Assembly: GCA_019245995.1 (NCBI GenBank)
Contig: JAFAQW010000090.1
Span: forward strand, 1 to 5,804
Length of the DNA: 5,804 nucleotides
DNA from: Vulcanimicrobiota bacterium
GTDB lineage: Bacteria > Vulcanimicrobiota > Vulcanimicrobiia > Vulcanimicrobiales > Vulcanimicrobiaceae
Direction: 5' to 3'
The translations under genes and the position numbers were made by a program. This document shows, piece by piece, positions 1 to 5,804 of this stretch (position 1 is its first letter; every line of letters starts with the position of its first letter). The notes below the pieces were generated by a model. The model saw only the letters and a list, made by a program, of their open reading frames with translations. It was not told the DNA's origin and did no database searches.

Positions 1-1548
1 CAAGCCACCTTGCTGCGGCGACAGGCGAATGCCGACGATTCGGCTCGCATTCCCGGGCAGCGTCCCGAGCGTCACGTCTTGCCAGTTGCGCATCGCATCG
101 AGCAGCGCCGAACCGAATGCCAGCGCGTTGCCGCGCGCGCTGCCGCAACTCAAGCGATTCCACGGATTCACCGCCGAACGCGGCACGTCGATCTCCATGA
201 AAACCGAGCCGGCGTCGTACCGCGCGTTAATCGTCGCCGGAGCGTCCGCATCTTGCGGCGGTCCGGGGAGCAAGTCGATGGCGAACGTCGGCCAGCGCGG
301 CAACGGACTGTCGAAGAAATGGATGGGAAAGTTGCTCGATAGTCCGCCGTCCGAAAACCACAGCACCTGCATGGTCCCATTGTCATCCAACGCGTAGAGC
401 GGAAACGCGCAGAACAGAATGGGAAACGACATGCTCATGCGCGTCGCGACGATGATCGGGACGTTTGCCGCTGCAGGAAAGCGCCAATAGATCTTTCCGT
501 CGTTCTGGGTAACGCCGCACGGCGCGCCCCAGGTCTTCATGTGGCTGACCACGTCGCCCGAGAAATAGCGCGCCACGTCGTGCTCTAAAAAGTAAAGCGA
601 GGGTCGCGGCGCACCGTCCGCGTCGCGGTCCGTCGCCGGATCTGGAGTGGCGCCGATCGTCTCGTCGGCATCGAAGGGCAGTTGGAAAGGGCGGCCTAGG
701 GTCACGCACGTCGTCATCATCCGGAAGTCCACACAGCGCTCGCCCGGCGAGGCGTCGTGCCACGACGGCTGCGGCGCGTTCCAGAGATCGCCGAAAGTCA
801 ACGGTCGCGAACGAGGCGTGCCGGCCGTTTGCGCGATGAACGCTTCCAGCCAGTTGAAGAGCGGCGGCACGTCTTTCGCCGCGATCTGCGTCGCGTCCAC
901 GCTTTCGTCGCCCGGCCAACGGTCCTGGTCGCGGTAGCCGTGACACCAGCCAAACGCATTCGCGTCCAACACCGCGACGAAGTGATAGACGAAGCGAATT
1001 GCAATGCCGACGAACGCCGCGATGAGGCCGAAGACGACGGACGCGGTGAAACACCGCCACAGATGGGAGGGCGGCACGGGCGATGCGACCGCAGCAAATA
1101 CCGCGAACATTAGCGCAATCGTCAACAGCGGGATCCAAACGTAGCTCGCCAGCAGCGTAGCGAGCAGCCGTAAGAGCTTACGCCACATCGGTGCGTCGCC
1201 GAGCGGGATCATCGCAATTCGAAACAGCGTGCGCGCCAGCGGGTCCGGCGCGAAAAGGGCGAGCAGCGCGCCCTGGCGCCCCAAAAACTGCGGAAGCTTT
1301 GACAGTTGGGCGTAGCCTTCGCCCGACCCGGAGTTCCGGCGCCGATATTCCGCGGCGGCCGTGACGGCCGCGGCGATCGCTCCGACGGACGTTCCGCCGA
1401 TGTTCTTGATCACGTAGGAGCTGGCCAGTTGACAGATCGCCGTCGGGTACACGACGCCGCTCGTGACGCCGCCCTTCATCACGACGTCGCACAGGCGTTG
1501 GATTCCGGGTGATTCGAAATTCTTCGCGGTGAACGCCGACGCTGTCAT
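1..1548 (-). CDS. Patatin-like phospholipase with membrane-hairpin insert (3' end beyond left edge)
   Basis: Probable serine lipid acyl hydrolase (PNPLA/patatin fold) using a Ser-Asp dyad. Seen: the frame is open from 1653 to position 1 with no stop, giving 516 residues from ATG 1546-1548. Residues 24-35 (MKGGVTSGVVYP) are the glycine-rich oxyanion stretch. Residues 51-56 (GGTSVG) are the GxSxG elbow with nucleophile Ser54, and residues 400-402 are DGG with catalytic Asp400. Residues about 357-396, including ATRMSMSFP, look typical of the family just before DGG. Two hydrophobic segments, about 129-154 and 169-192, form a likely membrane hairpin between the catalytic residues, followed by a charged, less hydrophobic insert (about 197-320). 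Ser and Asp are about 346 residues apart, much further than in compact patatins. The ATG is chosen because GGGAGGG lies just upstream; an in-frame TAA lies at 1654-1656. Inference: membrane-bound lipase or phospholipase. The substrate is unknown and the C-terminus is not visible. Confidence 0.9.
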   Translation of the reverse strand, partial: MTASAFTAKNFESPGIQRLCDVVMKGGVTSGVVYPTAICQLASSYVIKNIGGTSVGAIAAAVTAAAEYRRRNSGSGEGYAQLSKLPQFLGRQGALLALFAPDPLARTLFRIAMIPLGDAPMWRKLLRLLATLLASYVWIPLLTIALMFAVFAAVASPVPPSHLWRCFTASVVFGLIAAFVGIAIRFVYHFVAVLDANAFGWCHGYRDQDRWPGDESVDATQIAAKDVPPLFNWLEAFIAQTAGTPRSRPLTFGDLWNAPQPSWHDASPGERCVDFRMMTTCVTLGRPFQLPFDADETIGATPDPATDRDADGAPRPSLYFLEHDVARYFSGDVVSHMKTWGAPCGVTQNDGKIYWRFPAAANVPIIVATRMSMSFPILFCAFPLYALDDNGTMQVLWFSDGGLSSNFPIHFFDSPLPRWPTFAIDLLPGPPQDADAPATINARYDAGSVFMEIDVPRSAVNPWNRLSCGSARGNALAFGSALLDAMRNWQDVTLGTLPGNASRIVGIRLSPQQGGL

Positions 1549-1661
1549 TGCCCTCCCATTCGACGACAAGAGACCGCTTGCCGTCCGAGAACACGTCGCG
1601 GATCGTTCCTGTGGCCTAACGATGCCAGGCGTGTGGCACAGGCCGGTCGCAAATTAACGAC
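1549..1661. promoter_or_regulatory. Divergent intergenic region between the lipase and nuclease-helicase genes
   Basis: This 113-bp gap separates two divergently transcribed genes and must contain the start signals for at least the nearest promoter of each. I could not find a convincing pair of -35 and -10 boxes on either strand. Two things are visible: a small inverted repeat, TGTG-G-CACA at 1632-1640, and an AT-rich patch, AAATTAAC at 1651-1658, directly before the ATG at 1662. No Shine-Dalgarno sequence precedes that ATG, so a leaderless transcript with the AT patch acting as a -10 element is conceivable but unproven. Confidence 0.45.
1551..1557 (-). promoter_or_regulatory. Shine-Dalgarno sequence of the patatin-like gene
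   Basis: On the minus strand GGGAGGG is followed by CA and then the ATG at 1548. The match to anti-SD is strong, but the spacing from the GGAGG core to the ATG is only 3 nt, shorter than usual. It still favours this ATG: the only upstream in-frame alternative I noticed is a TTG codon 21 nt earlier, without a similar purine tract. Confidence 0.6.
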
Positions 1662-4600
1662 ATGCATCGTCTCGACGGGCAGTGGATCTACTCGGCCAGC
1701 GACCTCAACGACTACCTGGAGTGCAGCCGCCTCACGGAGCTCGAGGCGTTGGTCGCGGCGGGCAAACTGTCGCTGCCCCAGACCGACGATCCTCAGGGGG
1801 ATCTCGTCCGCCGTAAAGGCGAGGAGCACGAGCAGGCATACCTCGCCGCAGCACTCGACCACTTCGCGGGCGACGTGGAGCAGTTCGACCGCTGCGACGG
1901 CCGCATCGAGGCGTATCGCGAAGCGGAGGCCGCCACGCTGGCGGCCATGCGGCGCGGCGTGCAGCTCATTTATCAAGCGACGTTTTTTGACGGGCAGTTT
2001 TTGGGCCGCGCCGATTTTCTACGACGCATCGACGGCGTCGCTTCGGACTTCGGCAACTATAGCTACGAAGTCATCGACACGAAGCTCGGCCTCTCCGCAA
2101 AGCCGTACTACCTGGTGCAGCTGTGCAACTATAGCGAGCATCTGCAACGGCTGCAAGGACGCATGCCGGAGTTCGGCCACGTCGTCTTCGGAAACGGCAA
2201 CGCACAAGCGTTCCGCCTCGACGATTATATGGCGTACTATCGCCGGCTGAAGCGAACGTTCGTGGAGTTCGCCGGCGAGCCCGCATTCCAGGCGATGGAC
2301 GCGCCGCGCGCCTACCCCTTGAAGGTGGGCCACTGCAGGCACTGCCGCTGGAAGGAGCAGTGCGCGCAAAAACGCACCGACGACGACCACCTCGGGCTCG
2401 TCGCATGGATGCGTCGCGATCAAATCCAAAAACTGCAAGGCGGCGGCATCGCGCGGGTAGGCGAACTTGCGGAGGCCGGTGACGAGCTGCGCCCCAACGG
2501 CATGAGCCGTGAAACCTTTACAAAACTGCGCCGCCAGGCATCGCTGCAAGTACGCGGGCGCACGAGCGGCGAGCCGATCTTCGAAATCTTGGAGCACGAA
2601 CCACCGCTGGGCTTCGCGCTCTTGCCCAATCCCGCTGCGGGTGACGTCTTCTTCGATATGGAGGGCGACCCGCTCTACGAGCCGGGCACAGGGCTGGAAT
2701 ACCTCTTCGGCTGTTGGACGCCGGACGACGATCCGAAATTCCGCGCATTTTGGGGAACGAGCCGCGCGGAGGAACGGCGGGCGTTCGAGGATTTCATCGA
2801 CTTCATCGTCGAGCGCCGGCGCCGCTACCCGTCGCTGCACGTCTATCACTACGCGAACTACGAAAAAACGGCGCTGCGGCGGCTCGCCCAAGAGCACTGC
2901 ACCCGCGAAGACGAGGTCGACGATCTGTTGCGGGGCGAGGTGCTCGTGGATCTCTTCGCCGTGGTTCGGCAGGCCCTCGCGATCTCCGAGGACGGCTACG
3001 GCCTCAAGAAGCTCGAGCGCTTTTATGAGTTCAAGCGGGATACCGACGTCAAGAAGGGCGACGAATCGATCGTCATGTTCGAGCGCTGGCTGCTCGAGCG
3101 CGACGCCGCGATCCTGCGCGACATCGAGGCCTACAATCGCGACGATTGCCGATCGACGCAGATCCTGCGCGACTGGCTCTTGCAGCGCCGCGATCAGGCG
3201 ATCGCGCAGTTTGGCATCGATTTTCCCTTGCGTCCGGTCAAACAGCCGAACGAGCCATGTCATGCTGAATTCGAGCCGTCGTGCAAGAAGTGCGTGGATC
3301 GCCGAAACGACGAGCGCGAAGAGGAACGCCGCACCACGCTCGAGCGCGCGTTGCTGGCAGGCGTGCTTGCGCCCCGCAGCGATGAGGAGTATGCGCTGAT
3401 GCAGCCGGATCGGCGGATGCGCTACCTGCTCGGCAACCTGCTTGCGTATCATCGCCGAGAAGAGAAGCCCGGCTGGTGGGAGTACTACGATCGCTGCGAA
3501 AACGTCGACAACCTCATCGAGTTCGACAAGCACGCGATGGGCGGGCTCGCGCTGCGCGAGGACGTCGAGGTGCAGCAAGTTAAGCGTAGCAAAGTCTACA
3601 CCTACCAATTCCCCGACCAAGCCTACAAGCTGTCTGCCGGCGACGAAGTCCACGATCCACGCAAGCGCAGGGGCGTCGGCACTATTCTGAGCATTGACGG
3701 CGATGAAAATTTGCTTCGTCTGAAAACGACGTCAGAGACGGAGACGGCTCGCGCCGTCACGGAGTTCATCCCGGCGCCCCCTCCAAGAACGAACGAGCAA
3801 CGTCGGGCGCTGCGGCGCCTCGCGGAATCGTTTGTGGCCGGTAAGATGGACGATGAGTATCCGGCGGCCTACGACCTGCTCTCGAATGCGCGACCCCGCG
3901 TTACCCCGGCGTTTGCGGCGCCTGACTCTCGCGCGGTCATCCGCCTTCAACCCGACGTCGTCAGCGCGGAATCGGTCTCCTCCGTCGTGCAGGCGCTGGA
4001 CAACAGTTACCTTTTCATTCAGGGACCGCCGGGGAGCGGCAAGAGCACGTTCGGGTCACAGGTCATTTGCGACCTTATCGAGGCCGGGAAGCGCGTCGCC
4101 GTCACGAGCACCAGCCATAAAGCGATTCATAACCTGCTGCATAAGGTCGAGGACTGCGTCGGACGGCGTGGCAAGGCGTTTGTGGGACGCTACAAGCATA
4201 CGGAGCCCGAATCGGAATACCATTCCAAGTTGCCGGTGCCGTTCATCGAGTCGACGAAGCGCAATGAGGAATTCTCCTCGAGCGAATACGACCTGGCCGG
4301 TGGAACGGCGTGGCTCTTCGCGCGCGAAGAGCTCTGCCAAAAGTTCGACTATCTCTTCATCGACGAGGCCGGGCAAGTTTCGCTCGCGGACGCGCTCGCC
4401 GTGTCGCAGTGCGCAAAAAACGTCGTGCTGCTCGGCGACCCATCGCAGCTAGCGCAGGTGAGTCAGGGGCGCCAGCCGCTGCACGCCGGCGATTCCGTGT
4501 TGCAGCACCTGCTCGGCAACGATAAAACCGTTTCAGACGATCGCGGCATCTTCCTCAACCTCACGTATCGCATGCAACCGCAGATTTGTGCGTTCATCTC

Positions 4601-5240
4601 GCAAGCGATGTACGACTGTCGCCTCGAACCGGCACAGAACGCGAAAGAGCACCACGTCCTCGCGCACGGACAACGCCTGGATGGCCTCTACTTTTTGGGC
4701 GTGCCCCACGAGAATAATGGCTCCAGTTCCCCGGAAGAGGCCGACGAGATCGTGCGCCAAATCGTGTTGCTCTGCGAAGAGCAAAGCGTCGCGGACGGGG
4801 ACGTCATCGTCGTCACGCCGTATAACGCGCAGCGGCGACTGATCGCACGTAAGTTGCGCGATGCGGGCCTCGACGTGCCGGTCGGTACCGTGGACAAGTT
4901 CCAGGGGCAAGAGGCGGCGATCGTCTTTTACTCGATGGCGACGTCCAGCGGCGCAGACGTGCCGCGCGACCTGCAGTTTCTGTTCGAACGCAATCGCTTC
5001 AACGTGGCGATTTCGCGCGCGCGTGCGATGAGCGTCCTAGTCTGCAGTCCGCGCCTGCTCGACGTGGCATGCACCACGCCAGAGCAAATGGCGCTCGTGA
5101 ACCTACTCTGCCTGTTCGCGGAACAAGCGCACCAAGGCGCACCGATCGTTCACGCGCCGGGACAGGTCTTGACGGCGCGCGGCTGTACGCCGGGATCCCA
5201 GAACCGCTTCGTCCAGCAGTCGCCTAACAGCGAACAGTAG
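1662..5240 (+). CDS. TM0106-type RecB-like nuclease / RNase H-like exonuclease / SF1 helicase fusion
   Basis: Predicted ATP-driven DNA or RNA unwinding and cleaving enzyme, 1192 residues. Domain 1 (about 1-235) is a Cas4/RecB-type PD-(D/E)XK nuclease: His56, Asp118 in GRADFL, Asp139-x-Lys141 in EVIDTK, and the Q153xxxY157 motif. Cys21 with Cys225-x2-Cys228-x5-Cys234 matches the 4Fe-4S pattern of Cas4, AddB and Dna2. Domain 2 (about 325-510) is an RNase_H_2/YprB-like DEDD exonuclease: Asp332/Glu334, Glu401 and Tyr491-x3-Asp495. Residues about 640-700 resemble a beta-barrel linker. Domain 3 (about 765-1150) is a UPF1/DNA2-like SF1 helicase: Walker A GPPGSGKST 788-796, DEAGQ 901-905, GDPSQL 925-930, TYR 968-970, GTVDKFQGQE 1075-1084, and NRFNVAISRAR 1111-1121. 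No catalytic motif appears broken. The ATG at 1662 is the only usual start after the in-frame TAA at 1617-1619, yet it has no clear ribosome binding site. The last 30 codons overlap the convergent gene. The cellular role is not known to me. Confidence 0.93.
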   Translation: MHRLDGQWIYSASDLNDYLECSRLTELEALVAAGKLSLPQTDDPQGDLVRRKGEEHEQAYLAAALDHFAGDVEQFDRCDGRIEAYREAEAATLAAMRRGVQLIYQATFFDGQFLGRADFLRRIDGVASDFGNYSYEVIDTKLGLSAKPYYLVQLCNYSEHLQRLQGRMPEFGHVVFGNGNAQAFRLDDYMAYYRRLKRTFVEFAGEPAFQAMDAPRAYPLKVGHCRHCRWKEQCAQKRTDDDHLGLVAWMRRDQIQKLQGGGIARVGELAEAGDELRPNGMSRETFTKLRRQASLQVRGRTSGEPIFEILEHEPPLGFALLPNPAAGDVFFDMEGDPLYEPGTGLEYLFGCWTPDDDPKFRAFWGTSRAEERRAFEDFIDFIVERRRRYPSLHVYHYANYEKTALRRLAQEHCTREDEVDDLLRGEVLVDLFAVVRQALAISEDGYGLKKLERFYEFKRDTDVKKGDESIVMFERWLLERDAAILRDIEAYNRDDCRSTQILRDWLLQRRDQAIAQFGIDFPLRPVKQPNEPCHAEFEPSCKKCVDRRNDEREEERRTTLERALLAGVLAPRSDEEYALMQPDRRMRYLLGNLLAYHRREEKPGWWEYYDRCENVDNLIEFDKHAMGGLALREDVEVQQVKRSKVYTYQFPDQAYKLSAGDEVHDPRKRRGVGTILSIDGDENLLRLKTTSETETARAVTEFIPAPPPRTNEQRRALRRLAESFVAGKMDDEYPAAYDLLSNARPRVTPAFAAPDSRAVIRLQPDVVSAESVSSVVQALDNSYLFIQGPPGSGKSTFGSQVICDLIEAGKRVAVTSTSHKAIHNLLHKVEDCVGRRGKAFVGRYKHTEPESEYHSKLPVPFIESTKRNEEFSSSEYDLAGGTAWLFAREELCQKFDYLFIDEAGQVSLADALAVSQCAKNVVLLGDPSQLAQVSQGRQPLHAGDSVLQHLLGNDKTVSDDRGIFLNLTYRMQPQICAFISQAMYDCRLEPAQNAKEHHVLAHGQRLDGLYFLGVPHENNGSSSPEEADEIVRQIVLLCEEQSVADGDVIVVTPYNAQRRLIARKLRDAGLDVPVGTVDKFQGQEAAIVFYSMATSSGADVPRDLQFLFERNRFNVAISRARAMSVLVCSPRLLDVACTTPEQMALVNLLCLFAEQAHQGAPIVHAPGQVLTARGCTPGSQNRFVQQSPNSEQ

Positions 5241-5740
5241 CATAACTTCAGATCGATGCGGTGAGCGTCCGCGAGCACGCGCCGCGTGAGAAACTTGCCT
5301 TCGACCCGAAGCAGCTCGAGCTTCGTTCCTGCCGAGATGACGTCGCCTGGAAAAATCGAGCTGGCCGTCATGCTCGACGTGCCGTGAACGGGCGCGTTGG
5401 CCGCCTCTTGGTCGGCTTTGGCCTGCGTTCTGTCGGGCTGTATTGCCGCCTCGATCGCGGGCTGCGCGTTAGCGCCGGCGGGCCGCGCAATCACCTTGCC
5501 GTCGCGCGTGATCGCGGCGCCCATGATCAGCGCGGGGCCGATGCCTGCGTTGCTAATGTCCACCTCGAAGTATTTGTCGGGCGAGCTCGCGGTGACGAAG
5601 GTCAAGTACGGCCAGACCGTGGCGCTGAACTGCTTCCGAATCACGTAGGTTTGATAGGCCGACGAGCCCGCGGCGATTCCGCTGATCACCAGCGCCAGCA
5701 CGGCGATGAACAAATCGAGGCGCAGCCGCTTCTCCTCCAT
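5150..5740 (-). CDS. Uncharacterised small membrane-anchored protein
   Basis: A 196-residue protein of unknown function. Residues about 9-28 form one hydrophobic segment after a short charged N-terminus (MEEKRLRLD), so it is a single-span membrane protein or has an uncleaved signal anchor. The remainder is soluble: VWPYL (42-46), NAGIGPALI (64-72) and CYCSLLGDCW (167-176), plus a late Cys193. From memory, VWPY, N-x-G-x-GPA and a C-terminal CYCS..CW recur together in many hypothetical bacterial proteins with one membrane helix; I cannot search to confirm. An Ala/Gln-rich stretch at about 84-117 looks like a flexible loop. The ATG at 5738-5740 is the only possible start before an in-frame TAG three codons upstream, but it lacks a good Shine-Dalgarno sequence at normal distance. 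The last 91 bp overlap the convergent helicase gene, and the conserved-looking Cys/Trp motif sits at the overlap boundary, which argues that this C-terminus is real. Confidence 0.75.
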   Translation of the reverse strand: MEEKRLRLDLFIAVLALVISGIAAGSSAYQTYVIRKQFSATVWPYLTFVTASSPDKYFEVDISNAGIGPALIMGAAITRDGKVIARPAGANAQPAIEAAIQPDRTQAKADQEAANAPVHGTSSMTASSIFPGDVISAGTKLELLRVEGKFLTRRVLADAHRIDLKLCYCSLLGDCWTKRFWDPGVQPRAVKTCPGA

Positions 5741-5749
5741 TAGCGGTCG

Positions 5750-5785
5750 CTACGCCCTCGGTCCGTCAGCGGGCGCCGTCATCAT
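5750..5785 (-). CDS. Possible 11-codon leader ORF or interrupted N-terminus upstream of the membrane protein
   Basis: On the minus strand an AAGGA tract (5793-5797) stands 7 nt before ATG ATG at 5785-5780. The frame reads MMTAPADGPRA and then TAG at 5750-5752. Nine bases later, in the same frame, comes the ATG of the membrane-protein gene. The best translation-initiation site in this stretch therefore belongs to a frame closed by one amber codon. It could be a leader peptide coupled to the next gene, the original N-terminus cut by a nonsense change, or the tail of an upstream gene, since this frame is open to the window edge. Expression is unproven. Confidence 0.25.
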   Translation of the reverse strand: MMTAPADGPRA

Positions 5786-5792
5786 CAACCGT

Positions 5793-5797
5793 TCCTT
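5793..5797 (-). promoter_or_regulatory. Shine-Dalgarno-like AAGGA before ATG 5785
   Basis: AAGGA on the minus strand sits 7 nt from the ATG at 5783-5785, an ideal distance. It is a better initiation signal than anything directly before the ATG at 5740, and it raises the question of where translation of the membrane-protein gene really begins. Confidence 0.35.
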
Positions 5798-5804
5798 CTC
5801 ATCG

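Noticed and set aside
29..397. Plus-strand open frames in 10-397
   Set aside because: Both lie opposite the patatin-like gene, where the minus-strand frame carries the DGG motif. Their products have no recognisable motifs.
383..1138. A 251-codon minus-strand frame
   Set aside because: It is out of phase with the patatin-like frame on the same strand, is very Arg-rich, and has no motif. The competing frame shows GTSVG and DGG and stays open throughout.
1178..1594. A 138-codon minus-strand frame next to the lipase start
   Set aside because: Arg-rich shadow of the patatin-like gene, covering the same bases as its glycine-rich motif and GTSVG elbow.
1662..2366. Reading the N-terminal domain as a CRISPR-associated Cas4
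   Set aside because: The Fe-S and nuclease motifs resemble Cas4, but the domain is fused to exonuclease and helicase domains, and no CRISPR repeats or other cas genes are in the window.
2019..3653. A 544-codon open frame on the minus strand inside the nuclease-helicase gene
   Set aside because: It is antisense to a region whose plus-strand translation has clear catalytic motifs. Its product is low-complexity, rich in Leu/Val/Ala/Arg and without recognisable motifs. Long antisense frames are common in GC-rich genes.
5188..5200. GGGATCCC palindrome near the convergent gene ends as a terminator
   Set aside because: The perfect stem has no loop and no T tract follows. It lies inside both coding frames.
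5261..5743. A 160-codon plus-strand frame to the right of the helicase gene
   Set aside because: Arg/Gly/Ala-rich product exactly opposite the small membrane protein, whose frame has a membrane helix and coherent motifs.

Overview
The window is GC-rich bacterial chromosome carrying three recognisable protein genes packed almost end to end. I see no RNA gene, CRISPR array, insertion sequence or phage gene. The codon style (GCG, CGC, GAC, GTC rich) and the gene families fit a high-GC, probably environmental bacterium. The phylum cannot be fixed from this sequence; Eremiobacterota/Vulcanimicrobiota or Actinobacteria would be guesses.

Left part (1-1548, minus strand): most of a patatin-like phospholipase gene that runs off the left edge. 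Translation of the frame open from 1653 to 1 shows the glycine-rich oxyanion stretch, GTSVG with the nucleophile serine, and DGG with the catalytic aspartate. A hydrophobic hairpin and a long insert separate serine from aspartate, so this looks like a membrane-associated lipid hydrolase.

Middle (1549-1661): a 113-bp divergent intergenic region, the only clear non-coding stretch. It must hold the control signals for both flanking genes.

Centre and right (1662-5240, plus strand): one 1192-residue multidomain enzyme. It combines an N-terminal Cas4/RecB-like PD-(D/E)XK nuclease with four Fe-S cysteines, an RNase H-fold DEDD-type exonuclease domain of the YprB/RNase_H_2 kind, and a C-terminal UPF1/DNA2-like SF1 helicase. 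All catalytic motifs appear intact. This is the TM0106-type RecB-like nuclease/helicase architecture. Its biological role is, to my knowledge, not settled; DNA repair, replication-intermediate processing or defence are all possible.

Right end (5150-5740, minus strand): a small membrane-anchored protein of a recurrent uncharacterised family, converging on the helicase gene and overlapping its 3' end by 91 bp. Just upstream lies an in-frame stop preceded by a good Shine-Dalgarno/ATG pair: a leader ORF, an upstream gene's tail or an interrupted N-terminus.

The three genes are divergent or convergent to one another, so they form no operon, and nothing here shows that they act together. The strongest object of interest is the three-activity nuclease-helicase.
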